Assembly: GCA_025352785.1 (NCBI GenBank)
Contig: JANXSD010000091.1
Coordinates: 1-33,289, forward strand
Length of the DNA stretch: 33,289 bases
From: Bacteroidota bacterium
GTDB lineage: Bacteria; Bacteroidota; Bacteroidia; AKYH767-A; OLB10
Reading direction: 5' to 3'
Of the stretch, positions 8,576 through 17,264 are shown in pieces. Under the pieces are notes generated by a model. That model was not told where the DNA came from. It ran no database searches and saw nothing but the letters and a program-made list of their open reading frames with translations. The position numbers were made by a program, and so were the translations under genes. The first letter of the stretch is position 1. The number at the start of each line of letters is the position of its first letter.

Positions 8576-9105
8576 GCGGAAATTTCAGAGGAAAACAAAT
8601 TAAGGCACCGGTAAATCTTCCCGTTCGTCCTACTACTGATTTTGCAAAAACAGGATTGTTTAATATGTTGAATAGTAGGTTTCGTTTTATGACATTAAAA
8701 GTGTTGGATTTGTATTCCGGAACAGGGAGTTTATCGTATGAATTTTTCTCACGAGGAAGTATGAATGTAACCGCCGTTGATCACGATTTAGGGTGTGTGA
8801 AATTTATCCGACAAACATTAGAAATGTTAAAAGCTCCATCGGGAGTTAGTGCCGTTTTGTCGGAGGTTAATTCGTATTTAGAAAGAACAACTTTGCAATA
8901 CGATATCATCATTGCGGATCCTCCATTTGCCATAACCCCTGCGGAAGAATTAGTAACTATCATCTTTGAAAAAGATTTACTAACTGAAAAGGGAATATTT
9001 ATTCTCGAACATAAATCGACAGAAATTTATGATGCATTACCGCATTTTTTAGAAAAAAGAAAATATGGGAATGTCACCTTTACTTTCTTTAAAAAAGTAG
9101 GTTAA
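8563..9105 (+). CDS. rsmD: 16S rRNA (guanine-966-N2)-methyltransferase RsmD
   Basis: This 180-residue SAM-dependent methyltransferase makes m2G966 in 16S rRNA of the small ribosomal subunit. Visible family features are the N-terminal GNFRGKQI and RPTTDFAKTGLFNML, the SAM-binding motif I VLDLYSGTGSLSYE, and the catalytic DPPF in IIADPPFA. The start is a GTG at 8563-8565, inside the end of the DUF3822 gene (13-bp overlap). It gives MRIISGNFRG, the expected N-terminus, with no alternative ATG before the conserved residues. Length is normal for the family. coaD follows after 23 bp, an rsmD-coaD order found in many bacteria. Confidence 0.93.
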   Translation: MRIISGNFRGKQIKAPVNLPVRPTTDFAKTGLFNMLNSRFRFMTLKVLDLYSGTGSLSYEFFSRGSMNVTAVDHDLGCVKFIRQTLEMLKAPSGVSAVLSEVNSYLERTTLQYDIIIADPPFAITPAEELVTIIFEKDLLTEKGIFILEHKSTEIYDALPHFLEKRKYGNVTFTFFKKVG

Positions 9106-9128
9106 AATAATCTTATAAAAATTTAACT

Positions 9129-9590
9129 ATGGCACGCATTGCACTCTTTCCAGGAAGCTTCGATCCAATAACAATCGGACATGTTAATGTGATTACGCGA
9201 TCGTTGGATTTATTTGATAAAGTAATTGTTGGTGTTGGACATAACATCACAAAAAATTATATGTTTCCATTGCAAGATCGAATACAATGGATCAAAGATT
9301 CTTTTGATGAATTACCACAAGTTGAAGTTGTTTCTTATACGGGATTGACGATCAACTTTTGCAAAGAAATTAATGCTCGTTTTATTTTACGAGGATTAAG
9401 AAGTTCTGCTGATTTTGAATTTGAAAGATCCATCGCTCAAATGAATAATTATTTAGAAAGTTCTATTGAAACGATATTTATTCTAGCAGCCCCTGAATTT
9501 ACTCCTGTTTCGTCAACAATTGTACGAGATATAATTCGCAATGGAGGAAATGCACAAGCCTTTGTTGGAAGCGGTGTTAAATTAAAGTGA
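9129..9590 (+). CDS. coaD: Phosphopantetheine adenylyltransferase CoaD
   Basis: This enzyme catalyses the penultimate step of coenzyme A synthesis: 4'-phosphopantetheine plus ATP gives dephospho-CoA and pyrophosphate. The 153-residue protein has the nucleotidyltransferase GSFDP and TIGH (residues 16-19) motifs, the RGLR segment, and the second ATP-binding motif SSTIVRD. Length matches the bacterial enzyme (about 160 residues). It is the third gene of the DUF3822-rsmD-coaD run. Its last codons overlap by 9 bp, tail to tail, with the convergent BadF-like gene, so no terminator hairpin fits between them. Confidence 0.96.
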   Translation: MARIALFPGSFDPITIGHVNVITRSLDLFDKVIVGVGHNITKNYMFPLQDRIQWIKDSFDELPQVEVVSYTGLTINFCKEINARFILRGLRSSADFEFERSIAQMNNYLESSIETIFILAAPEFTPVSSTIVRDIIRNGGNAQAFVGSGVKLK

Positions 9591-10445
9591 TCCTTTTTTA
9601 TTTATTTTGTTGATATAATAATTCATCAAACTATCGATTGGTTGCTTAATGATATTTCCAACTTTAATATCCAACTTTTGCGCTTCTGCTTTTAACTCAT
9701 CTTGAAAAAGAAATGCGATAGAGCCAACAAAGTGAACGTTTTTATTTTTATAATCGTCATAATGACAAACATACAATTCGAAAAAATCACGCATTCCATT
9801 TTTGACTAAATTATTGATGTAATAATGATCCTTATAGTTCGTCAAAAAGCGCGCGAAGGATGCTAACCAAACATTCGGATTTGGTTTATTGTACACGTGA
9901 TCGATGATAGAATTACGATCCAATCCATAATTATTTTCGAAAGACTCCTGAATATCTTTCGGCATTAAACCATAAAGAAATTGGGTAAGCAATTTTTTTC
10001 CATAGTATGATCCGCTTCCTTCATCACCAAGAATGTACCCCATTCCATAATTTTTTTCATGAACTATTTTTCCATCAAACCAACAGCTATTGCTTCCTGT
10101 GCCAATAATGCAAGCGATTCCGGGTTCATCACCTGCGGTTGCGTAAGCACAAGCAAGTAAGTCATGATCAACAATTACATTTGCCTTGGGGAAATAACGA
10201 CGCAATCCTTGAGCTATAATTTCTTTTCTTCCTTTACTTGAGCATCCAGCGCCGAAGAAATAAATTTCTGTTATCACCTCTGAAATTGAGGCCATCGAAT
10301 CATCAGAATTTAATGTTTCGAAAACAAAATCGGAGCTATGAAAAAATGGGTTGAATCCAATAGAATGATAGAGGCCAGAAATATTTTTACCATCATATAA
10401 AAGCCAATCAGCTTTCGTGGAACCAGAATCACAGACAAGTAACAT
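9582..10445 (-). CDS. BadF/BadG-type ATPase, N-acetylglucosamine-kinase-like
   Basis: This ASKHA-fold sugar kinase relative has the phosphate-1 motif as LLVCDSGSTKADW at the N-terminus, a second ATP-binding segment ACIIGTGSNSCWFDG, and GYILGDEGSGSYYGKKLL, typical of the BadF/BadG/BcrA/BcrD family that includes N-acetylglucosamine kinase. Likely role is phosphorylation of an amino sugar in cell-wall or chitin-sugar salvage; the substrate is inferred. The ORF extends upstream to 10526, but I start at the ATG at 10445. The first 27 residues (MQRRKQFTIK...) are unlike the family, and a TATTTTTG promoter element lies inside that extension. The 3' end overlaps coaD by 9 bp. Confidence 0.85.
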   Translation of the reverse strand: MLLVCDSGSTKADWLLYDGKNISGLYHSIGFNPFFHSSDFVFETLNSDDSMASISEVITEIYFFGAGCSSKGRKEIIAQGLRRYFPKANVIVDHDLLACAYATAGDEPGIACIIGTGSNSCWFDGKIVHEKNYGMGYILGDEGSGSYYGKKLLTQFLYGLMPKDIQESFENNYGLDRNSIIDHVYNKPNPNVWLASFARFLTNYKDHYYINNLVKNGMRDFFELYVCHYDDYKNKNVHFVGSIAFLFQDELKAEAQKLDIKVGNIIKQPIDSLMNYYINKINKKGSL

Positions 10446-10486
10446 ATCGCTTTTATTAAAATTAAATTCTATTTGGAAATTACAAA

Positions 10487-10494
10487 CAAAAATA
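10487..10494 (-). promoter_or_regulatory. -7 promoter element of the BadF-like gene
   Basis: On the minus strand TATTTTTG (10494-10487) matches TAnnTTTG and lies 41 nt upstream of the preferred ATG at 10445. It supports the shorter protein start. Confidence 0.4.
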
Positions 10495-10595
10495 AATTTT
10501 ATTGTGAATTGTTTCCTTCGTTGCAAAATATTTTATGAACGTTAAATCGTTTATTAAATGATGTAGAAATCATACTTTTTGATGAATCAATTTGC

Positions 10596-10603
10596 TATTT
10601 TCG
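10596..10603 (+). promoter_or_regulatory. -7 promoter element of the APC permease gene
   Basis: TATTTTCG, one base from TAnnTTTG, ends 4 nt before the ATG at 10608. The same TTCG variant is found before pyrD and the SanA-like gene. Confidence 0.4.
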
Positions 10604-10607
10604 AAGC

Positions 10608-11951
10608 ATGAGTGAAGAACATTCTGGACCTTTACCAAGAACTTTAGGATTATTTCAAAGCACGGTGATCAACATGATCGACATGGTTGGAATTGGTCCG
10701 TTTGTAGTATTGCCTCTCGTAATAAAAATTATGGGAGGACCATTTTTCTTGTATGCATGGATTGCGGGCGCAGTGCTTTCGATGATTGATGCGATGATAT
10801 GGTCGGAGTTAGGCGCAGCATATCCGGAAGCAGGTGGGAGTTTTAATTTTTTGAGGGAAGCCTATGGCAAAGAACGATGGGGGAAATTATTATCGTTTTT
10901 GTATGTGTGGCAAACAATGATTCAAGCACCTTTAGTCGTCGCAAGTGGGTCAATTGGATTTGCACAATACTTTAGTTATCTCGTTCCATTGGATGAAGTA
11001 ACGCGAAGAATTGTTTCAGGAACTGTTGTAATTTTAATCACACTCCTACTCTATCGAAAAACGGATACGATTGGGAAAATTGGTGTGCTACTTTGGACGG
11101 GAGTAATTGCAACAATGCTTTGGATAATTATTGGAGGAATTTCTTATGGAAACTTTATGTCGCCCATCCATCACATGAACGATGGGATAGTGATTAACAA
11201 TTTATTTGGAGTTGCTTTAGGTGCAGCTTCCATTAAATCGATTTATAGTTACTTAGGATATTATAATGTTTGTCATTTAGGAAGTGAGATTAAAAATCCT
11301 AGCAAAACAATTCCTCGAAGTATGTTTTTATCGGTCATAGGAATTGCAATACTTTATTTGTCAATGAATGTTGCGGTAGTAAGTGTTATTCCTTGGCAAG
11401 AAGCAGCGAATTCTGAATTTATCGTAAGTACATTTATCGAACATCTTTACGGACCCTTTGCTGCGAACGTTGCGACGATGATGGTATTGTGGGTTGCTTT
11501 CGCGAGTCTGTTTGCTGTGATGTTAGGATATTCACGAGTACCGTATGCAGCAGCAAAAGCTGGCGACTTCTTTAAAGTATTTGCAAAAGTGCATCCTACT
11601 CGTCACTTTCCCTATATTGCTTTATTAGGATTAGCAATTACAGCATTTTTATTTAGTATGCTGTTTAAATTATCAGAAGTTATTACTGCAATCCTTGCTA
11701 TGCGAATAATGATACAATTTATTGGTCAGGCAATTGGTGTAATATTGTTAAGGAAAAGAAATGGTTCGAACAATTTACCTTATAAGATGCCCTTATATCC
11801 ATTGCCAGTAATTCTTGCTATTGGAATGTGGTTATGGATCTTTTATTCAACTGGCCAAAAATTTATGTTGTCAGGATTAACCGTAATTGCAAGTGGAATA
11901 ATTGCATTTCTGTTTAAAGCCAAAACTGCAAAACATTTTCCCTTTCAATGA
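10608..11951 (+). CDS. APC family amino acid permease
   Basis: This 447-residue integral membrane protein has about twelve hydrophobic helices. The first is typical of the APC superfamily: GLFQSTVINMIDMVGIGPFVVLPLV, with the broken helix 1 (MVGIGPF) that holds the substrate carboxyl group in LeuT-fold transporters. Helix 2 onward contains GGPFFLYAWIAGAVLSMIDAMIWSELG and AYPEAGGSFNFLREAYG, the conserved APC stretch between helices 2 and 3. Expected role is uptake or exchange of an amino acid or amine across the inner membrane, driven by protons or by exchange. The substrate cannot be read from the sequence. It stands alone, divergent from the BadF-like gene. Confidence 0.9.
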   Translation: MSEEHSGPLPRTLGLFQSTVINMIDMVGIGPFVVLPLVIKIMGGPFFLYAWIAGAVLSMIDAMIWSELGAAYPEAGGSFNFLREAYGKERWGKLLSFLYVWQTMIQAPLVVASGSIGFAQYFSYLVPLDEVTRRIVSGTVVILITLLLYRKTDTIGKIGVLLWTGVIATMLWIIIGGISYGNFMSPIHHMNDGIVINNLFGVALGAASIKSIYSYLGYYNVCHLGSEIKNPSKTIPRSMFLSVIGIAILYLSMNVAVVSVIPWQEAANSEFIVSTFIEHLYGPFAANVATMMVLWVAFASLFAVMLGYSRVPYAAAKAGDFFKVFAKVHPTRHFPYIALLGLAITAFLFSMLFKLSEVITAILAMRIMIQFIGQAIGVILLRKRNGSNNLPYKMPLYPLPVILAIGMWLWIFYSTGQKFMLSGLTVIASGIIAFLFKAKTAKHFPFQ

Positions 11952-12158
11952 GAAAAAATCTATAACTTAAATTATTTTTAGTACTATTGACTAAAATCGA
12001 AATTAAACCGGTAATTGAATCTTCAAGGTACAAAGTAATATTGAATTAATAGTAAGAGATTAAATTGTCCTATTGATTATAAAATCAAGAATAATTAATA
12101 TGACAATATTTTAAAATGGGAACTCACATTGAATGTAAATAAAATTAAAAACATAACG

Positions 12159-12989
12159 ATGATCAATTATCAATTTAAGATAAAGAAGGTGATTCTACTA
12201 CTCTTTATTGTAACAAGTTTATCTAGCTGTTATTTAGTACAACCAGATGCAGGACAAGAAAGTGTATTGGTTTACAAACCATATATTTTCGGGCACGGTG
12301 GCGTTGATGATACGCCCGTATCTACTGGTGCAACATGGTGCGTTTTTACTACAGAACACAAAGAATTCCCAATAACTCCCATCACAATTACAGAGGATTT
12401 TGTTAATATGATACCTTCCGATAACACCCCCGTTTCTTTCAGCGTGTATTTGAAATGTCAAATACAACAAGGAAAAACGCCAATTCTTTATAAAAACTTT
12501 TCTGCAGAATGGTATGAACATAGTTTGCAAGCATCTTTTAGAACGATGGTTCGTGATAAAGCAAGTGCCTTTAAAATGTTCGATTTAGCAAGTAAGCGAG
12601 AAATTTCCGCACAACTGGAAATAGATATCTTTAAAGATTTATCTGAATATGCTAAGAAGTTGAATTTGCCAGTAAATTTATTGCAAGTATCAATAGGAGC
12701 TATTACTCCCCCTGATCAAGTTTTAACGGAAACAAAAAATACTGCTGCTCAAAATCAAAGTATCTTAACACAATCTGCAAGAGCAAATGCAGAGCTCGCA
12801 CGAAAGCAAGCTGAAATCAATAAAGCAATCGCCGATCAAGCATACAAAACACAAATGGGAATGACCATCGCCGAATATTTAAGCTTACGACATCTTGAAA
12901 TTGAAAAGGAAAAAGTGGAGTTGATTAAGGATAATAAAAATATTTCCATTGTATTTGGTAATGCTAGTCCGGTATTTCCAATTAAGTAA
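12159..12989 (+). CDS. SPFH (band 7)-like lipoprotein
   Basis: The N-terminus is a lipoprotein signal: basic residues, a hydrophobic stretch (VILLLFIVTS) and the lipobox LSSC, so the mature protein should be lipid-anchored outside the cytoplasm. The body has the SPFH layout: an early beta segment (ESVLVYKPYIFG), TPVSFSVYLKCQIQ, a helical part, and a C-terminal coiled coil rich in Ala, Glu, Lys and Gln (NAELARKQAEINKAIAD). Such proteins assemble into membrane rings. A lipid-anchored, periplasm-facing version differs from the usual stomatin or prohibitin topology. An in-frame TTG at 12129 gives 10 more residues, but the ATG at 12159 places the signal correctly. No operon partner is evident. Confidence 0.78.
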   Translation: MINYQFKIKKVILLLFIVTSLSSCYLVQPDAGQESVLVYKPYIFGHGGVDDTPVSTGATWCVFTTEHKEFPITPITITEDFVNMIPSDNTPVSFSVYLKCQIQQGKTPILYKNFSAEWYEHSLQASFRTMVRDKASAFKMFDLASKREISAQLEIDIFKDLSEYAKKLNLPVNLLQVSIGAITPPDQVLTETKNTAAQNQSILTQSARANAELARKQAEINKAIADQAYKTQMGMTIAEYLSLRHLEIEKEKVELIKDNKNISIVFGNASPVFPIK

Positions 12990-13122
12990 GTGTTAATTTA
13001 TTTGAAATGCTAAATTGACATTTTATTTCACCATTGTCCAATAAAAAAAATTCACTAAAAGATTTGTATGAAAGAAAGTTAGTACTATCTTTTACGAAGA
13101 TGCTTTTGTGAATCACTTTTTT

Positions 13123-14073
13123 TCAATCTTTAAATATCTTCATAAATTTAAATCTGTCTTCAGTCTCTATACTTAAATAATATAAACCACTTTCAAATGA
13201 AGATAAGTCTAATTGGTTTGAATTTGCATTATTAATATGCGTTTCAATTAAGATCTCACCAAATAAATTAATTATTTTTATCAAAGATATTCCACCATTT
13301 GGCCTTGATTTAATATTTATTATTCCTGTTGTTGGATTTGGATAAATTAATCTTTCAATATCCTCAGAATGCTCAGCAACTATAACTGGAAATGCACAGT
13401 CATAACCAGGAGCAAAGTGATAATTCATATCCACAAATTTCATATTTCCATTAACACAATAGCTATAATTTTCAACTCCTCCAGAGTAGTGATCCTTTTC
13501 GTATAAATTAGAATCAATTAAACCAGAAATGTCACCAATTTCATCGTAATAAAATCCCCCGCCACTTACAAATCCAGAAGAATCATAGTAATAATAATAA
13601 TATTTAGTTCTTATACTATTGTCCAAAAGTGTCAATGAATCCGTAAAACCTAATATTTTAATTTTATTTTGAAAAACAGAATAACCGAGTGGAACAGTAT
13701 CACCAACAGCTAAGTTAAAATTGTAAATTAATCGTTCATTTGAACTATCTCGTGGCAAAAAGTAATATAATAATCCATTATTTCTTAACGAGCCAACGTA
13801 GTGACCACTATCATCTGGTAATACAGCTAACAAAGAAAAATTATGTCTTTTAAAGTTATAAAAGCATTTATGATAATAATTTGAATTTATCACACTATCA
13901 CCATAAAAATAGAATCTATATTGATCAATAATTCCTGGAAATTGAGTAATACTATCTAACTTATAACTTAAGATATTCCATCCTGAATTATAATAATTAA
14001 TTGGATTATGAGTCTGAGAAAATGATGAAAAGAAACTTATAAGGAAACAGAATGTTAGAAATTTTTTTTTCAT
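13123..14073 (-). CDS. Secreted protein with T9SS C-terminal sorting domain
   Basis: This 316-residue protein has a clear signal peptide (FLTFCFLISFFSSFSQ) and a C-terminal type IX secretion sorting domain of the Por_Secre_tail class. The hallmark is LIYPNPTTGIINI at about residue 240, followed by ISLIKIINLFGEIL and ending GLYYLSIETEDRFKFMKIFKD-like strands. The middle (residues 20-230) is Tyr/Asp/Ser-rich beta sequence with no domain I recognise, so the mature function is unknown. The protein should cross the outer membrane through T9SS and be attached or released after sorting-domain cleavage. The gene encoding PorQ, part of that machinery, lies 9 kb away in the same window. Confidence 0.88.
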   Translation of the reverse strand: MKKKFLTFCFLISFFSSFSQTHNPINYYNSGWNILSYKLDSITQFPGIIDQYRFYFYGDSVINSNYYHKCFYNFKRHNFSLLAVLPDDSGHYVGSLRNNGLLYYFLPRDSSNERLIYNFNLAVGDTVPLGYSVFQNKIKILGFTDSLTLLDNSIRTKYYYYYYDSSGFVSGGGFYYDEIGDISGLIDSNLYEKDHYSGGVENYSYCVNGNMKFVDMNYHFAPGYDCAFPVIVAEHSEDIERLIYPNPTTGIINIKSRPNGGISLIKIINLFGEILIETHINNANSNQLDLSSFESGLYYLSIETEDRFKFMKIFKD

Positions 14074-14116
14074 AAATTTTTAATTTACAATAACGTTTAA
14101 CACCAAATTTGCAAAA

Positions 14117-16285
14117 TTATTTTAGCTGTTTTCTATAATTATCAAGCTCTGAATTATACATGTTTTCGGAAATACTCGCTGAATTTTTAAAGTAGAAAAT
14201 TCCGCCATATCCATAAACAATTTTAAGGTATGTTGCTTTTACATCTTTAGCATTTACGATAGTCCTCAAAATATTTCTATTGGGTTCAGTAATAGTTTCT
14301 TCTTTGATACCTTCTGGGATAAAGTCCTTGTCGAAATCAAAACGATATGAACTCACATCATTAGCATTTTTCTTTGGTACTGTTGACGTCTTTCCTAATG
14401 CAATCTTTTGGGCTTCTATATCTGCTAATCGTTTCTTTTCAGCTTCAGCTTGTGCAAGTTTTTGTGCATCTACTGCATTTTTTGCCGCTTGAATTTTCTT
14501 TTCTTGGTCTAGTCGATCTTTCTCAGCTTTGTCGGCTTTATCTTTTTCTAATTTTGCTAATTGCTCTTGTTTATTTTTTTCATTTGCTGCTGTTAATGAA
14601 TCACGCGATGCTTTAACTTTGATTGTAGCAAGTGAATCAGCAACTACTTTCTCACGTGTATTTTTAGCAACTTCTGCTAGTCGTGTTTGTTCCTTTGCCA
14701 TATTAGCTGCGTCTAGTGCTGCTTTGTCTGCGGCAACTTTAGCGATTGCATCTAAACGCGCTTTTTCCATCGCATCCGCTAATGCATCTGCTTTTGCCTT
14801 CGCATCCGCTTTCGCCAAACTATCTAACGAAGCTTTTTGTGCAGCAACTTTTGCAAGACCCACTAACCTTTGCTTTTCAATTGCTGTAGCCGTAGAATCG
14901 GTTAGATATTTATTTCGTGCAGCAAGTGCTAATTCATCTAAGCGTGCTTTTTCTTTCGAAGCTGCAAGTGCATCCACTTTTGCTTTTGCATCTGCTTTCG
15001 CAAGACTTTCTTGAGCAGCTTTTTCTTTAGCCGCTTTTGCTAGATTTTCTTGTTTGGTTTTTTCATTTGCAGTAGCTGTTGAGTCGGTGATAAATTTATT
15101 TCTTTCAGCTAAAGCTAGATCAGCTAAACGCTGTTTTTCCTTTGCCGCTGCAACTTCTTCTAGTTGTGTTTTCTCTTTTGCGTCTGCCTCTAAACGATCT
15201 TTTTCTTTCGCAGCAGCAAGTGAATCTGCCTTCGCTTTTGCTTCCGCTTTAGCAAGACTATCAGCTTTCTTTTTTTGATCAGCAGCAAGTGCTAATTGAT
15301 CTAATCTTGCTTTTTCTTTAATTGCTGTTAGAGAATCTGCTGTAGCCTTTTCACGTACTTGTTTAGCAAGATCTTCTAATCGTCCTTGTTCACGAATTGT
15401 AGCAAGTGAATCTTGTTTCGCTTTTTCCAAAGCGAGTGCTTCTAATTGTTGTTTTTGCTTTACAGATGCCAATGAATCTTGTCGTTGCTTATCTAAAATA
15501 CGAGCGATACTATCATCACTGGCTTTCTGCTTTGCAAGCATTGCAGTCTTTTCGGCCAACAATTTTTTATCAGCAGCAGCAAGCGAATCCTGATGAGCTT
15601 TATCGATTGCTGCTTGTTGAATTCCATATTGACGTGCTATTTCTTTTCCTTGAGCGATAGAATCTTGTTTTGCTTTTTCAACAACAGCTAATTCTTGTTG
15701 TTCAGCTAAACTTTTTGCTCTTGCAGCTGCGAGAGAATCTTGTTTTGCTTTATCTGCAATTGCTTTTTTAGCAGCCTCTTGCTTAACAACTTCAGCAGCC
15801 ATTTTTTGCTTTACACTTTCTAATTCAGATTTACGTGTTTTAGTGTATTCTTGATCATAATCAAAATCTGCATATGCTTCACTGTACCCAATTTTCGTTA
15901 CTGGCTTATCCGTTCCTTCAGGTTGAGAAGCACCTTCCGCAATTTTAAATAAATCAGTTTTAAACTTAAAGCTGAAGATTTGCGTTTGCTCTTCATCAGG
16001 AACTTTTGTATCAATTGAGACAGCCTTTGTGATGCATCCTGTTTTTGAAAAAATGATCGTGTAATTTTGTCCCAAATCTAGATTGATAATAAATTTACCA
16101 CCGTTAGAACTTAAAACATTATCTACATTTTCAGATCCTTTGAGCACTTTTATATCCGCTCCTTCTAACCCTTTTCCATCTTGCAATACATTACCATTGA
16201 TTTCAAGAAAGCCTACTTTTTGAGCTACGGATGAACCTGGATTTATGAAAATTAAACTAATAGTTACGAGAATTATAAAACGCAT
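14117..16285 (-). CDS. Exported Ala/Lys-rich repeat (coiled-coil) protein
   Basis: After a signal peptide (FIILVTISLIFINPGSSVAQ) comes a carboxypeptidase-regulatory-like beta domain (FLEINGNVLQDGKGLEGADI, IIFSKTGC). Then about 430 residues of imperfect repeats built on KAKQDSLAAA and EKARLDELAL units form a predicted long helical rod. The protein ends in a small globular part (SSYRFDFDKDFIPEGI, LKIVYGYGGIFYFKN). A 62-residue unit is clearly duplicated (RNKFITDSTATA and RNKYLTDSTATA). An upstream ATG at 16360 overlaps the HMG-CoA lyase stop (ATGA) and would give 25 more, very basic residues. I prefer 16285 because it gives an ordinary signal peptide. Function is unknown; a periplasmic spanning or cell-envelope linker resembling TolA is conceivable. 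Confidence 0.8.
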   Translation of the reverse strand: MRFIILVTISLIFINPGSSVAQKVGFLEINGNVLQDGKGLEGADIKVLKGSENVDNVLSSNGGKFIINLDLGQNYTIIFSKTGCITKAVSIDTKVPDEEQTQIFSFKFKTDLFKIAEGASQPEGTDKPVTKIGYSEAYADFDYDQEYTKTRKSELESVKQKMAAEVVKQEAAKKAIADKAKQDSLAAARAKSLAEQQELAVVEKAKQDSIAQGKEIARQYGIQQAAIDKAHQDSLAAADKKLLAEKTAMLAKQKASDDSIARILDKQRQDSLASVKQKQQLEALALEKAKQDSLATIREQGRLEDLAKQVREKATADSLTAIKEKARLDQLALAADQKKKADSLAKAEAKAKADSLAAAKEKDRLEADAKEKTQLEEVAAAKEKQRLADLALAERNKFITDSTATANEKTKQENLAKAAKEKAAQESLAKADAKAKVDALAASKEKARLDELALAARNKYLTDSTATAIEKQRLVGLAKVAAQKASLDSLAKADAKAKADALADAMEKARLDAIAKVAADKAALDAANMAKEQTRLAEVAKNTREKVVADSLATIKVKASRDSLTAANEKNKQEQLAKLEKDKADKAEKDRLDQEKKIQAAKNAVDAQKLAQAEAEKKRLADIEAQKIALGKTSTVPKKNANDVSSYRFDFDKDFIPEGIKEETITEPNRNILRTIVNAKDVKATYLKIVYGYGGIFYFKNSASISENMYNSELDNYRKQLK
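14875..15246 (-). repeat. Two adjacent copies of a 186-bp unit
   Basis: The coding repeat has a 186-bp period. TTTCAATTGC at 14875-14884 and TTTCATTTGC at 15061-15070 begin matching stretches, encoding TDSTATAIEK and TDSTATANEK. The copies are diverged but aligned over the whole unit, which points to a past duplication within the gene. Confidence 0.6.
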
Positions 16286-16356
16286 AGTGATTGATCTGTT
16301 CAAGATAATTTTAATTTTAAGAGGTAATAACTTATGTTTTAACGACGGAATTCGTT

Positions 16357-17226
16357 TCATGTTGCAAGAGGCTCACTGAATACCGAACTTGCTTTTAATA
16401 GTGCTTTATTGAAGAGTTCCAGATTAACATTGGAACTTATCTCTTTTTTTTGGAGGAAACTCATTAAATTTTCGGTCGCCAAATTTCCAACAAGTTCATC
16501 TTCAGCCATCGGACAGCCACCAAATCCCTTCATAGCCGCATCAAAATTACGGCAACCAGCAGTATAAGCTGCGGCGACTTTCTCATACCAATTTTCATTT
16601 GTACAATGAAGATGTGCGCCAAAATTCACTTCAGGAAACGTAGGAATTACCGCTTTAAACATATAACTTACATCAGTAGCTCGTGCTATTCCAACCGTAT
16701 CTGCCAAAGCGATAGATTTAATTCCTATAGAAGCCATTTTCGCAACCCATTTAACAGCGATTTCATCATTCCACTTATCACCATAAGGATTGCCAAATGC
16801 CATGCTAATGTAAATAAGTAATTCTTTGTTGTGTTTCAAACAAAGTGATTGCAATTTCTCAACAGTGGATAAAGATTGTTCGATACTACTATTCGTATTT
16901 CGTTTCTGAAATGTTTCGGAGATTGAAAATGGAAATCCTAAATAATTTATCTCCTGAAAATTGATAGCATCTTCTCCTCCTCTCAAATTCGCAATTATAG
17001 CAAGAAGTTTTGTTGACGTAGATGACAAATCTAACATCGATAAAACCTCGGCAGTATCACGTAATTGCGGAATTGCCTTTGGTGACACGAAACTTCCGAA
17101 ATCTAAAGTATCAAACCCAACTTTTAATAATGTATTCAAATAATCAGCCTTCGTTGCTGTCGGAATAAACCATGACAATCCTTGCATTGCATCACGCGGG
17201 CACTCCGTAATTTTCACTTTTTCCAT
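16357..17226 (-). CDS. Hydroxymethylglutaryl-CoA lyase
   Basis: This HMGL-family TIM-barrel enzyme cleaves HMG-CoA to acetyl-CoA and acetoacetate at the end of leucine breakdown. Visible residues are the N-terminal TECPRDAMQG (Arg and Asp of the active site), the metal-binding GAHLHCTN with two His, and the catalytic-Cys loop GCPMAEDELVGNLATE, the form typical of Bacteroidota enzymes. The start is the ATG at 17226 (MEKVKITECPRD); an in-frame TTG two codons earlier is unlikely. At 289 residues it is normal length. The stop overlaps an upstream ATG of the repeat protein by four bases, which may mean they are cotranscribed. Other leucine-pathway genes are not in the window. Confidence 0.9.
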   Translation of the reverse strand: MEKVKITECPRDAMQGLSWFIPTATKADYLNTLLKVGFDTLDFGSFVSPKAIPQLRDTAEVLSMLDLSSTSTKLLAIIANLRGGEDAINFQEINYLGFPFSISETFQKRNTNSSIEQSLSTVEKLQSLCLKHNKELLIYISMAFGNPYGDKWNDEIAVKWVAKMASIGIKSIALADTVGIARATDVSYMFKAVIPTFPEVNFGAHLHCTNENWYEKVAAAYTAGCRNFDAAMKGFGGCPMAEDELVGNLATENLMSFLQKKEISSNVNLELFNKALLKASSVFSEPLAT

Positions 17227-17264
17227 GTTCAATTTTAATTCAAAACAATGCTAGTAGTAGATAA

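Noticed and set aside
10446-10526. N-terminal extension of the BadF-like protein
   Set aside because: The 27 residues are not family-like and contain a TATTTTTG promoter element, so the start at 10445 is preferred.
12129-12158. TTG start for the SPFH-like lipoprotein
   Set aside because: The ATG ten codons later gives a normal lipoprotein signal; the extra residues add nothing recognisable.
14280-15660. Several long plus-strand open frames rich in Ser, Phe and Ala
   Set aside because: They lie opposite the Ala/Lys-rich repeat gene and result from its repetitive codons read backwards; they have no start context or recognisable domain.
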